Shown: positions 1 through 8,562, counted from the stretch's first letter. The stretch is DNA of 17,037 bases from Candidatus Nanopelagicales bacterium (GCA_018399515.1 JAGYOB010000368.1:1-17037), one strand, 5' to 3'. Numbers and translations: made by a program. The notes: generated from the letters alone by a model not told the origin.

Positions 1-409
1 CCGGTGACCGATCGGTCACCGGATGGTCTCCATCGAACTCGTCGTCGTCGACGAAGTACTCCCCAGCATCATCCCCGTTGTTCCTGTCGTGATGGGCGAA
101 GAACCGCTCACCGGTGTCACTGCCACCGAAGGCGCCATCATCGTCGGCGAGCTCCCCTTCCATAACTGCCTCAGCGGCGATGGGGTCGGCGAACAGGTGG
201 GCGAAGTCCGGATCGGTCTCGGGTGCGGCACTGGCAGCGGTGCCTGCTGAAGCATCAGGGGGCACCTGCAGGGACAGGCTCACGGTGCGCAGGCGGATGA
301 CGTCGTCGAGGTCCAAGGCCACGATCGCATCGGGAGCCGTTTGGCCGTCGGAATGCAACGAGCGAAAGAGCCTCCCCGTGGCGACGCCCACCTCCTCGCC
401 TGATTCCAC
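1..409 (-). CDS. Unrecognised acidic protein, N-terminal part (runs off left edge)
   Basis: This is an open minus-strand frame of about 136 codons from a GTG at 409-407 to the window edge, with no stop, so the C-terminus is missing. The start is well fixed: an in-frame TGA lies three codons upstream, and a TACCCT -10-like box ends 8 bases before the GTG, which suggests a leaderless mRNA. The protein begins VESGEEVGVATGRLFRSLHS. It has a short segment rich in alternating hydrophobic and charged residues (IVALDLDDVIRLRTVSLSLQ) that could be beta strands, then an Ala/Pro/Asp-rich stretch and a strongly acidic tail (for example EYFVDDDEFDGDH). I see no signal peptide, membrane segment or known motif. 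Codon use matches neighbouring genes. It is divergent from the HAD gene at 483. I do not recognise the family and assign no function. The reading frame is fairly secure; the product is unknown. Confidence 0.6.
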   Translation of the reverse strand, partial: MESGEEVGVATGRLFRSLHSDGQTAPDAIVALDLDDVIRLRTVSLSLQVPPDASAGTAASAAPETDPDFAHLFADPIAAEAVMEGELADDDGAFGGSDTGERFFAHHDRNNGDDAGEYFVDDDEFDGDHPVTDRSP

Positions 410-417
410 GAAAGTTC

Positions 418-423
418 AGGGTA
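418..423 (-). promoter_or_regulatory. Putative -10 box of the minus-strand gene starting at 409
   Basis: TACCCT, read on the minus strand, lies 8 bases before the GTG at 409, so transcription would start at or beside the start codon (leaderless). No convincing -35 is visible about 17 bases upstream. This is a positional inference only. Confidence 0.35.
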
Positions 424-447
424 CGCCACCACCGTCCGGGGGGGCGG

Positions 448-476
448 TGGCCACGAAGGTACCGGCTCGTTAATGT
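448..476 (+). promoter_or_regulatory. Putative promoter of the HAD-like gene (leaderless)
   Basis: TGGCCA (448-453), a 17-base spacer and TAATGT (471-476) form a reasonable sigma-70-type promoter. The -10 ends 6 bases before the GTG at 483, so the transcript probably starts at the start codon. It lies back to back with the promoter of the minus-strand gene at 409. Confidence 0.4.
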
Positions 477-482
477 GAAGGT

Positions 483-1136
483 GTGACAGATTCGCCGTAT
501 CGCGGGCTCATCATCGACTGGGGCGGCGTTCTCACCGGGAACATGCGAGATGCGGTGCGCCGCTGGGCGGATGCTGACGGGATCGACCTCACAGCGTATT
601 CCGAAGTGATGCGCCTGTGGCTCGGTGACGAGGGAGCCATCGAGGCTCGACTCAATCCCGTCCATGCGCTCGAACGCGGCGAATTGGAGGTCCCTCATTT
701 CGAGGAGCGGCTCGCCGAGGAATTGTCCGCCAGGGTCGGTGTCGTGGTCGAGTCAGCTGGCCTGCTGCAACGCATGTTCGTGCATTTCGAACATGCCCAT
801 GACATGACCGGGTTAGTCCGTAGAGTGCGAGATCGGGGATTGGCGACCGCGCTGCTGTCGAATTCGTGGGGCAACCACTATCCCGAGCACCTGTGGGATG
901 GCATGTTCGACGTCACGGTGATCAGCGGCGATGTGGGAATGCGCAAGCCCGAGGAGCGCATCTTCCGCCACACCTTCGAACTCATGGGCCTGGCACCCGA
1001 TGAATGCGTTTTCATCGATGATCTGGAGCACAACATCCGTGCTGGAGCGAGTCTGGGCATGCCGGGGATCTTGCACGTGGAGTACGAGACGACGCTGGCT
1101 GAGCTTTCGGCCCTTCTGGATGCTGACCTGACCTGA
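483..1136 (+). CDS. HAD-superfamily (class IA-like) hydrolase with altered motif I
   Basis: This 217-residue protein has the haloacid dehalogenase layout. Motif I is IIDWGGVLT at residues 10-18 with the nucleophile Asp12. A helical cap follows at about residues 20-105. Motif II is LLSNS at 124-128, the motif III Lys is K155 (MRKPEERIF), and the acidic motif IV is FIDD at 177-180. Such enzymes are usually Mg-dependent phosphatases acting through an aspartyl intermediate. Here the second Asp of DxD is Gly14, a change seen in some HAD branches (YihX-like sugar phosphatases and the N-terminal domain of soluble epoxide hydrolases vary here), so the substrate and even the reaction are open. The GTG at 483 is chosen because a TAATGT box precedes it by 6 bases and the GTG at 481 runs straight into a stop. 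The next gene starts 63 bp downstream. It is probably cytosolic, since no signal peptide is seen. The family is sure; the substrate is not. Confidence 0.88.
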   Translation: MTDSPYRGLIIDWGGVLTGNMRDAVRRWADADGIDLTAYSEVMRLWLGDEGAIEARLNPVHALERGELEVPHFEERLAEELSARVGVVVESAGLLQRMFVHFEHAHDMTGLVRRVRDRGLATALLSNSWGNHYPEHLWDGMFDVTVISGDVGMRKPEERIFRHTFELMGLAPDECVFIDDLEHNIRAGASLGMPGILHVEYETTLAELSALLDADLT

Positions 1137-1187
1137 TCGATCGACAGCGAACGCCTCGATAGTCCTCGGTCCGTGGCGTCGGCGTGG

Positions 1188-1193
1188 CACGAT
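1188..1193 (+). promoter_or_regulatory. Possible -10 box for the WS/DGAT gene
   Basis: CACGAT ends 6 bases before the GTG at 1200, the same spacing seen at other apparently leaderless genes here. The match to TANNNT is imperfect and no -35 is evident. The gene could equally be read from the HAD promoter. Confidence 0.2.
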
Positions 1194-1199
1194 GGGCAG

Positions 1200-2621
1200 G
1201 TGGCAGACCGGCTGTCCGCGATGGACGCATCCTTCCTGTATCTGGAAGGCCCGACGACCCCGATGCACGTCGGCAGTCTGGTGCTGTTCAGCGAATCCCC
1301 GGGAGCGATGGACCACGAACGTCTGGTCCGGCTGATCTCGCAGCGGATCTCCTTCCTGCCGCGCTATCGCCAACGAGTGCGCGAGGTGCCGGGCGGGTTG
1401 GCAGCCCCTGTATGGGTTGATGACCCCACCTTCGACGTGAGTTTCCATGTCCGCCGTTCGGCTCTGCCAGCGCCCGGTTCGATCGACCAGCTTTACGATC
1501 TGGTGTCGCGCATCATCAGCCGTCCCTTGGATCGGCGTCGACCATTGTGGGAGGTGTACCTGGTCGAGGGCATCGAGGGGCGACGATTCGCGTTGCTGAC
1601 TAAGACGCATCAGGCCATGGTCAACGGGTTGTCGGCGATCGATATCGCCGAGGTCATCCTCGATGAGTCCCAGGAAACGGCTTCGGTACCGACCACGACG
1701 TGGCAGCCGTCGCCCGATCCCAGTTCGGCGGAGTTGCTGGCCGGTGCCGTCGGTGACTCGCTCCGGTCGCCGCGCGGTCTGCTGGGGCGGTTGAGTGAGG
1801 GCATCGCGAATGTGGCACGTTCGGTAGGTGATGTCGCATCCACGCTGGTCGATGTCGCTCGGCCTGATTCCCTGCCACCGCTGGCGGTCGACGTAGGCGC
1901 GCAGAGGCGGTTTGACACTGTCGATCTGCGGTTGGAGGGGTTCAAGACGATCCGCCGCACGATGGGGGGTTCGATAACCGATGTCGCTTTGGCCGTGGTG
2001 ACCGGCGCATTACGCTCATGGTTGTTCTCCCGAGGAGTATCCATCGCCTCCGATACGGTTGTCCGTGCTGTGGTCCCCGTGAGTGTGGCTGCTGATGATC
2101 CGCGTGCGAGTTTGGTCTCCGCGGTCCTCCTCGACCTTCCGGTTGGCGAACCCGATCCGGTGATCCGGTTGCAGCGCATCGCTTTCGAGATGGCTCGCCA
2201 TGGTGCGGAAAGCCACGTCTATGGAGCCCGGTCATTCGTCGAACTCGTCGGATTCGCCCCGCCCACGATGCATGCCCTGGGCGCTCGCGTTGGATCGAGT
2301 GTGTCCAAGCGGGCCTATCACCTCGTTGTCACGAATGTGCCGGGTCCGCAGACTCCGCGGTTCGCAGGCAGCGCTCGGATGCTGGCGGCCTATCCGGTTC
2401 TTCCGCTGGGTCCCTGTCAACCGTTGAGCATCGGTATCACGTCCTATGACGGCGGGGTGTTCTTCGGAATCACTGCGGATCGCGATGCTGTGACGGATCT
2501 CGATGTTGTCGTCCAATCGATCCGTGACGCACTATCGGAATTACTCGATACGACGAGCGCATCCCGTCGACGGCGACTGCGAGTTGCAACCGAGGAAGTT
2601 GCTCCGGGCGAGGAAGAATAG
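1200..2621 (+). CDS. Wax ester synthase / acyl-CoA:diacylglycerol acyltransferase (WS/DGAT)
   Basis: About 473 residues, the usual length for this family. It esterifies diacylglycerol or fatty alcohols with acyl-CoA to make triacylglycerol or wax esters for storage, at the inner face of the membrane and on lipid bodies. Family marks are the N-terminal DRLSAMDASFLYLE, then TPMHVG, PLWEVYLVEG at about residues 115-124, the active-site region KTHQAMVNG at about 135-143, GGSITDVALAVVTGALR in the second half, and the C-terminal VTNVPGP and SYDGGVFFG. The catalytic HHxxxDG motif reads HQxxxNG (H137, Q138, N142), and the later ND motif reads TD, so activity should not be assumed. I chose the GTG at 1200 because MADRLSxxDASFLYLE is the usual N-terminus; a GTG at 1173 would add nine residues. 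The lipase gene follows after 5 bp. The family is confident; the activity is uncertain. Confidence 0.88.
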   Translation: MADRLSAMDASFLYLEGPTTPMHVGSLVLFSESPGAMDHERLVRLISQRISFLPRYRQRVREVPGGLAAPVWVDDPTFDVSFHVRRSALPAPGSIDQLYDLVSRIISRPLDRRRPLWEVYLVEGIEGRRFALLTKTHQAMVNGLSAIDIAEVILDESQETASVPTTTWQPSPDPSSAELLAGAVGDSLRSPRGLLGRLSEGIANVARSVGDVASTLVDVARPDSLPPLAVDVGAQRRFDTVDLRLEGFKTIRRTMGGSITDVALAVVTGALRSWLFSRGVSIASDTVVRAVVPVSVAADDPRASLVSAVLLDLPVGEPDPVIRLQRIAFEMARHGAESHVYGARSFVELVGFAPPTMHALGARVGSSVSKRAYHLVVTNVPGPQTPRFAGSARMLAAYPVLPLGPCQPLSIGITSYDGGVFFGITADRDAVTDLDVVVQSIRDALSELLDTTSASRRRRLRVATEEVAPGEEE

Positions 2622-2626
2622 GACTG

Positions 2627-3628
2627 ATGGCTGAGTCGTTGCCGCAAGCCGGCAGATCAAAGCGAACCGCACTAGTTCTCGGCGGTGGTGGTGTGCTGGG
2701 TGCTGCGTGGATGGTGGGGGCGCTGTGTGCCCTTGAAGAGGTCCGCGGGGTTGATGTCGGCGACATGGATGTCATCGTGGGGACATCAGCCGGATCGGTC
2801 ATCGGTGCTCTCCTGGCAGCCGGAGTGACACCGCAGCAGCTGCGCGCTCATCAAGATGGCGAACCCATCACCGAGGGACCCCTAGCGGGATATTCGTGGG
2901 ACTACGAGTCGGCGACCGGTGGACCGCGACCGTCGATGCCGCGACTGCGCGGGCCAGGTTCGCTGAAGTTGCTCGGCGCCAGTCTGCGCCAGGGATTTCG
3001 ACTACCACCGACCGCTGTCCTGTCAGCTTTCCTCCCGGTCGGCACTGGGTCGCTGGACCGAGTGGGTCATCTCATCGATGCGATCACTCCCATGGACGAG
3101 TGGTCACCCCACCGTGATCTTCGAATCGTGGCGATGGATTATGACGAGGGGCGACGGACGGTGTTCGGGGACTCGCAGGCACCTCCGGCGTCGTTGTCAC
3201 AGGCGGTCATGGCCTCGTGCGCCATCCCCGGGTGGTTCGAGCCGGTCATCATCGATGGACGCCCCTATGTCGATGGTGGCGCCTGGTCGGCAACCTCCGT
3301 TGACGTGCTCGTCGACGACGCCGTCGACGAGGTGTTCGTCGTCGCTCCGATGGTGTCCTTCAGCACCGATGACCCTGATGGATTGTTCACCAGGTTGGAA
3401 CGGCAGTGGCGACGGCGGGTCACCCAACGGTGCCTGGACGAGATCGATGCGGTCGAATCGCAAGGCGCCCAGGTTCACGTCCTTGGTCCGGGCGAGGAAG
3501 ATCTTGCCTCGATGGGGGGCAACATCATGGAGACCTCGCGGCGACTCCAGGTACTCCAAACGTCCCTGCAGACGAGCCGTCGAGCCTGGGATAGCGGGGC
3601 AAGCGGTCCCCTTGCCTCGACCGGTTAG
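2627..3628 (+). CDS. Patatin-like phospholipase / acyl hydrolase
   Basis: This 333-residue protein carries the patatin Ser-Asp dyad. The oxyanion-hole glycine loop is VLGGGGVLGAAW at residues 17-28. The nucleophile elbow is GTSAG at 52-56 with Ser54. The Asp motif is DGG at 216-218 (RPYVDGGAWSATS). The segment AVMASCAIPGWFEPV at about 193-207 is typical of bacterial RssA-like patatins. The family hydrolyses acyl esters of lipids. No signal peptide or membrane helix is obvious, so it is probably cytosolic or peripheral. The ATG at 2627 sits 5 bp after the WS/DGAT stop, with AGGA just upstream. The tight spacing to an acyltransferase suggests a role in turning over or remodelling the same lipids, which is inference. 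The gdh start lies 13 bp past its stop. The family is clear; the substrate is unknown. Confidence 0.9.
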   Translation: MAESLPQAGRSKRTALVLGGGGVLGAAWMVGALCALEEVRGVDVGDMDVIVGTSAGSVIGALLAAGVTPQQLRAHQDGEPITEGPLAGYSWDYESATGGPRPSMPRLRGPGSLKLLGASLRQGFRLPPTAVLSAFLPVGTGSLDRVGHLIDAITPMDEWSPHRDLRIVAMDYDEGRRTVFGDSQAPPASLSQAVMASCAIPGWFEPVIIDGRPYVDGGAWSATSVDVLVDDAVDEVFVVAPMVSFSTDDPDGLFTRLERQWRRRVTQRCLDEIDAVESQGAQVHVLGPGEEDLASMGGNIMETSRRLQVLQTSLQTSRRAWDSGASGPLASTG

Positions 3629-3641
3629 GTGGTCGTCTGAC

Positions 3642-6600
3642 ATGTCGATGACCGAGTCTTCGTCTGTGGCTCACCTGATGGCCGCAACCAAGGATTGGGC
3701 GGTGAAGGCGGAAGTCGATCCGCTGGTGATCTCGGTGCTGCCCCGATACTTCCATCAGGTGGCGGCGGCTGACATCGAGCAGCGCACACCTGCGCAACTC
3801 GCCGGTGCGGTGGCCTCTCACCTAAGTCTGGCCCGGGAACGTCCCATCGGCACTGTCGCAGTCCGCGTGCATACCCCGTCTGACACGGATGGTGGCTGGT
3901 CGCTGAGTCGTACTGTCGTGGAGATCGTGACCGACGATATGCCGTTTCTCGTCGATTCGGTATCAGCAGCGCTCACCGCCGGTGGATACGCGATCCGGTT
4001 GGTGATTCATCCGGTGATCCAGGTCGAACGTGACACTGCCGGACATCTTCTGGACATTGGAGCACATCACCCTGTCGTAGGTTCGGGTGCTGAAACGCAC
4101 GAGCCCGGCATGGTCAATGCTCTGGCCGAGTCCTGGATTCATGTTGAAATCGAACACGGTGTCGACGACCCGGTAGCGCTCGAAGCAGAACTCCGACGGG
4201 TGCTCATCGATGTGGGTGAAGCTGTTGAGGATTGGCCGCGGATGCAGGCGCGAGCTCTCGATATCGCCGCCAGGCTCCGGGAAGATCCCCCGCCGGGGAT
4301 CGATCCGCAGATGTGTGCCGAGACAGCCGATCTACTCGACTGGATGGTTGATGATCACTTCACCTTCATCGGCTATCGAGAGTACGACCTGCGAGGTGAC
4401 CGAGGCGAAGAGGCGTTAGCTGCCATCCCCGGAACGGGGCTGGGTGTGCTTCGCTCAGATCAGCCCTCGCAGCGGGCGTTCGCCAAGCTCCCAGCGAGAG
4501 TCAGGTCGCTTGCGCGAGAACCGGTCACGCTGGTCTTAACGAAGGCGAACAGCCGCTCAACGGTCCACCGCCGCAGCTATCTGGATTACGTGGGGGTGAA
4601 GCGCTTCGACGCCACGGGAACAGTTGTCGGTGAGCAGCGTTTCCTGGGCTTGTATTCGGCTTCTGCGCACGCGCAAAGCGTCCAGTCGATACCTGTCTTG
4701 CGGGGGCGGGTCGCCGAGGTACTCGATCTGGCCCATGCTGATCCTGGATCGCACACCGGCAAGGCGATCGAGCATTTCCTGGAGATCTATCCGCGCGATG
4801 AGATCTTCGCCACGCCCGCCAGTGACCTGGCTGAGACTGCGCTCGCGGTCTATCAGATCGCCGAGCGGCGTCAGACACGGTTGTTCTGTCGACGCGATCC
4901 CTATGGTCGGTACTCCTCGTGTCTGGTGTATCTGCCCAGGGACCGATACAACACATCAACCCGTCTGCGCATTCAGGAAATCCTGCAAGATGCTTATGCT
5001 GTATCGATCATCGACCACACGGCCTATGTTTCCGATTCGATTCTGGCCCGGTTGCACTTCGTGGTCCGCGCGGCGCCTGGTGAGGAACTTGGTGAACCGG
5101 ACTTACATGATGTGGAAGAACGCATCGTCGCCGCTGTGCGCAGTTGGGAGGATGACTTCGCTGAAGCCGTCCGCGAACTACTCGGGGCGCAGCGAGCCAC
5201 CGACTTGATTCCGGTATATCGCGATGCCTTCCCTGAGGCCTATAAGGAAGATTTCTCTCCGCGAATCGCAAGCCACGACGTTCAAGCGATTGACGAACTC
5301 GATGAGTCTGTCTCGATCCATGTGCTGATGTATGAGCCGCTCGTGGATAGGCCGACCCAGCGTCGCGTGAAGATCTATCGTTCCGGGGAGCCGATTTCCC
5401 TGACGACGGTTCTGCCGGTGCTGACCAGTCTTGGCGTCGACGTGGTCGATGAGCGACCTTATGAAATCAGCCGTTCAGATGTTGATCCCGTCTGGATCTA
5501 TGACTTCGGAATGAACGTGGGCTCCGATCGGATCCCCGATGCTGCCTCCCTTGGAGGACGTTTCGCAGAGGCGTTCTTGGCGATCTGGCACGGACGAGCG
5601 GAGGTAGATTCGCTCAATGCCCTCATCGTCCGCGCTGGCCTCGGGTGGCGGCAGGTCGCGATTTTGCGTGCTTATGCGCGTTATCTGCGCCAGAGCGGCA
5701 CGTCGTTCGCGCCTGAGCACATCGAACGAGCCCTGTTGGTCAACGCTGACATCGCCGTTTCCTTGGTTCGTCTATTCGAGTTACGTTTCGACCCGGCGGA
5801 ATCGTTGACGATCGACCGCACTCGTGCCGAGAAAATTGCTCGTGCGACCGAAGCAATCGCATCCGCGTTGGATGCCGTGGTGAGCCTGGATGAGGATCGG
5901 ATACTGCGAGCACTGTTGTCGATGGTCACGGCGACCCTGCGCACCAATCACTTTCGCCGGAATGAAACCGGTGCGCCTCGCGAGGTCATGACGATGAAGT
6001 TCGATGCTTCGAGGATCGACGTGCTCCCGCAACCACGCCCCGCCTACGAGGTGTGGGCCTATTCGCCTCGCGTGGAGGGCGTGCACCTGCGATTCGGGCG
6101 CATTGCGCGTGGCGGATTGCGATGGAGCGATCGCTCTGCGGATTTCCGGACCGAGATCCTGGGACTGGTCAAAGCTCAGCAGGTGAAGAATGCGGTGATC
6201 GTTCCTGTGGGCGCCAAGGGGGGTTTCGTTCCCAAGCGGCTGCCTGATCCGACTCTGGATCGCGCGGGATGGTTGGCAGAGGGGCAGGCCGCCTATGCCC
6301 TGTTCATCTCCGGTCTTCTGGACATCACCGACAACCTTGTCGACGGGCAGCCCGTGCCGCCGCCTGAGGTCGTGCGACACGACGGTGACGATCCGTATCT
6401 GGTTGTTGCCGCTGATAAAGGAACGGCGACTTTCTCGGACCTGGCCAATGCGGTAGCGCAGGACTATCGGTTCTGGCTGGGTGATGCGTTCGCATCGGGT
6501 GGTTCAGCAGGATATGACCACAAGGCGATGGGAATCACCGCCCGTGGGGCATGGGAATCGGTCAAGCGCCATTTCCGTGACCTGGGGGTTGACACCCAAA

Positions 6601-8531
6601 CCGAGGAGTTCACGGTGGTCGGGATCGGCGACATGAGTGGCGACGTCTTCGGCAATGGCATGCTGCTGTCTGAGCATATTCGACTCGTGGCCGCCTTCGA
6701 CCATCGTCATATTTTCATCGATCCGACGCCGAATGCCGCTGCCTCGTTCGCTGAACGATGCCGACTGTTCGCTTTGTCGCGATCGTCCTGGGGCGACTAC
6801 GATCCCGATCTCATTTCGCCCGGTGGCGGGGTCTTTCGTCGTGCCGCCAAGTCGGTTCCGATCACTGAACCCATGCGACGAGTGCTGGGGATCGAGGATG
6901 GGACCGATGTGATGGAGCCCGATCAGGTAATCAAGGCGATGCTGCAGGCGCCGGTAGATCTGCTGTGGAACGGCGGGATCGGAACCTATGTCAAGGCGCA
7001 GTCTGAAACCAATGCCCAAGTGGGAGACAAGGCGAATGATGCAGTGCGCATCAATGGCAGTGAGCTTCGTGTACTCGTCGTGGGGGAAGGCGGAAACCTC
7101 GGACTCACGCAGGCCGGGCGCATTGAAGCGGCTCATGCTGGTGCGCGGCTGAACACCGATGCGATCGACAACTCTGCGGGAGTGGACACCTCCGACCACG
7201 AGGTCAACATCAAGGTGCTCCTCGATGAGGTCGTGCGATCGGGAGACCTGACCGGTAAGCAGCGCGATGTGGTGCTGTCATCGATGACCGATGAGGTTGC
7301 ATCACTGGTGCTGCAAGACAACTACGATCAAAACGTCTTGCTCGGTAATGCTCGCCGCGGAGCAGCGAACCTGATCGAAGTACACGGCCGGATGATCCGC
7401 GATCTCGAGTCCCGAGGAGTTCTCGACCGTGCCCTGGAAGTCCTCCCTGCCGATGACGAGATCGCCATGCGAGCAGCTTCCGGGCAGGGGCTTACTGGTC
7501 CTGAACTCGCGGTACTCGCGGCATACGCCAAGATCTCACTCGCACAGGATGTCGGGTCCACGATCGCCGACGATCCGTGGTTCGCTGATCGCCTCATTGA
7601 GTACTTCCCGGAGCGAATCCGGAAGGAGTTCGTTGATCGGATTCCGGCTCATCCGTTGCGTGACGGGATCATCACGACGATGGTGGTCAACGAAATCATC
7701 AACCATGGTGGGATCACCATCGTGTTCCGAGCCTGCGAGGAGACCGGCGCCAGCGCTCCCGAGGTTGTTCGTGCTGCGTCCGCTGTGACAGCGATCTTCG
7801 GATTGAGGGATTTCTGGAGGCGCGTTGATGCGTTGGACAATGAGGCCCCCACCCAGGCGCAAGCAGCACTGCACCTGGAATCACGACGATTGCTCGACCG
7901 CGCATTGCGATGGTTCCTCAACGCGCGTGGGGGAACCCTCGATGTGCAGACCGAGGTAGACCGTTTCCGACCGGTTGTCGTCGCTCAGTCCCCACGTGTC
8001 GTTCCCGCGCTGCGGGGGGTCGAACACGAACGATACGAGCAGGGCGTCAATCAGTTCTTGGAGTTGGGGTCTCCCCCCGAACTTGCAGAGAAAGCCAGTG
8101 CACTGCTCGATGTGTTCGCTCTGTTGGATATCACCGAGATCGCTGAATCGTGCGGACAAAACCCCGCAGGTGTGCTCGATGTGTACTTCGCCCTCTCGGA
8201 ACGGTACGGCGTCGACCGCTTTCTCGGTCAGATCACCGTGCTCAGCCGGGCCGATCGCTGGACGGCGCTGGCGCGCCAGGCGTTGCGCAGCGACCTGTAT
8301 GCCGCCCTCGCCCAGTTCACCCTCGGGGTGGTGGGACAAACCGATCCTGATCGATCGACCGATCAGCGCATCGAGCAGTGGGAGACCGGACATGCCGAAG
8401 GTCTGTCTCGAGCACGGAGCACGCTGGACCTGATCGCGGCGGCGGAGAATGCTGATCTCGCGATGCTGTCGGTGGCACTGCGCGTTCTGCGGACCCTTGT
8501 GGCGCAGTCGATGGTTACCCGCTCGCCGTAA
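3642..8531 (+). CDS. gdh: NAD-specific glutamate dehydrogenase, large (about 180 kDa) type
   Basis: This 1,629-residue protein converts L-glutamate, NAD+ and water to 2-oxoglutarate, ammonium and NADH in the cytosol, a link between amino-acid breakdown and the TCA cycle. The length and order fit the large bacterial class. The N-terminal regulatory half includes DDMPFLVDSV at about residue 97 (ACT-like region). The catalytic core has GGLRWSDRSADFRTEILGL from residue 824, then PVGAKGGFVPK with Lys859 in the substrate-binding glycine-rich motif, and the nucleotide-binding GIGDMSGDVFGNG from residue 994. NLGLTQAGR, IDNSAGVDTSDHEVN and a long helical C-terminus follow. The frame is open far upstream inside the lipase gene. 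The ATG at 3642 is chosen because it follows AGGTGG at a good distance and gives the family N-terminus; an ATG at 3648 is the alternative. In mycobacteria this class is inhibited by the FHA protein GarA; no garA is seen here. The assignment is secure. Confidence 0.95.
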   Translation: MSMTESSSVAHLMAATKDWAVKAEVDPLVISVLPRYFHQVAAADIEQRTPAQLAGAVASHLSLARERPIGTVAVRVHTPSDTDGGWSLSRTVVEIVTDDMPFLVDSVSAALTAGGYAIRLVIHPVIQVERDTAGHLLDIGAHHPVVGSGAETHEPGMVNALAESWIHVEIEHGVDDPVALEAELRRVLIDVGEAVEDWPRMQARALDIAARLREDPPPGIDPQMCAETADLLDWMVDDHFTFIGYREYDLRGDRGEEALAAIPGTGLGVLRSDQPSQRAFAKLPARVRSLAREPVTLVLTKANSRSTVHRRSYLDYVGVKRFDATGTVVGEQRFLGLYSASAHAQSVQSIPVLRGRVAEVLDLAHADPGSHTGKAIEHFLEIYPRDEIFATPASDLAETALAVYQIAERRQTRLFCRRDPYGRYSSCLVYLPRDRYNTSTRLRIQEILQDAYAVSIIDHTAYVSDSILARLHFVVRAAPGEELGEPDLHDVEERIVAAVRSWEDDFAEAVRELLGAQRATDLIPVYRDAFPEAYKEDFSPRIASHDVQAIDELDESVSIHVLMYEPLVDRPTQRRVKIYRSGEPISLTTVLPVLTSLGVDVVDERPYEISRSDVDPVWIYDFGMNVGSDRIPDAASLGGRFAEAFLAIWHGRAEVDSLNALIVRAGLGWRQVAILRAYARYLRQSGTSFAPEHIERALLVNADIAVSLVRLFELRFDPAESLTIDRTRAEKIARATEAIASALDAVVSLDEDRILRALLSMVTATLRTNHFRRNETGAPREVMTMKFDASRIDVLPQPRPAYEVWAYSPRVEGVHLRFGRIARGGLRWSDRSADFRTEILGLVKAQQVKNAVIVPVGAKGGFVPKRLPDPTLDRAGWLAEGQAAYALFISGLLDITDNLVDGQPVPPPEVVRHDGDDPYLVVAADKGTATFSDLANAVAQDYRFWLGDAFASGGSAGYDHKAMGITARGAWESVKRHFRDLGVDTQTEEFTVVGIGDMSGDVFGNGMLLSEHIRLVAAFDHRHIFIDPTPNAAASFAERCRLFALSRSSWGDYDPDLISPGGGVFRRAAKSVPITEPMRRVLGIEDGTDVMEPDQVIKAMLQAPVDLLWNGGIGTYVKAQSETNAQVGDKANDAVRINGSELRVLVVGEGGNLGLTQAGRIEAAHAGARLNTDAIDNSAGVDTSDHEVNIKVLLDEVVRSGDLTGKQRDVVLSSMTDEVASLVLQDNYDQNVLLGNARRGAANLIEVHGRMIRDLESRGVLDRALEVLPADDEIAMRAASGQGLTGPELAVLAAYAKISLAQDVGSTIADDPWFADRLIEYFPERIRKEFVDRIPAHPLRDGIITTMVVNEIINHGGITIVFRACEETGASAPEVVRAASAVTAIFGLRDFWRRVDALDNEAPTQAQAALHLESRRLLDRALRWFLNARGGTLDVQTEVDRFRPVVVAQSPRVVPALRGVEHERYEQGVNQFLELGSPPELAEKASALLDVFALLDITEIAESCGQNPAGVLDVYFALSERYGVDRFLGQITVLSRADRWTALARQALRSDLYAALAQFTLGVVGQTDPDRSTDQRIEQWETGHAEGLSRARSTLDLIAAAENADLAMLSVALRVLRTLVAQSMVTRSP

Positions 8532-8562
8532 TCGAGTCGGCTAAACACACTGCTGTAAGTCG

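Noticed and set aside
813..1610. Long minus-strand open frame (265 codons) antisense to the HAD and WS/DGAT genes
   Set aside because: High GC content leaves long antisense frames open. The translation shows no family pattern and the plus strand holds two clear genes.
3078..3641. The gdh frame stays open for 188 codons upstream of 3642, inside the lipase gene
   Set aside because: The extension translates to a low-complexity Arg/Ser/Pro-rich sequence typical of an off-frame shadow. The family N-terminus and a ribosome site support 3642.
6504..7199. Minus-strand open frame of 231 codons within gdh
   Set aside because: It is antisense to the catalytic core of glutamate dehydrogenase, with no start signal or recognisable protein.
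8347..8368. Inverted repeat CTGATCG / CGATCAG near the 3' end of gdh
   Set aside because: It lies fully inside conserved coding sequence rich in GATCG words; probably chance.
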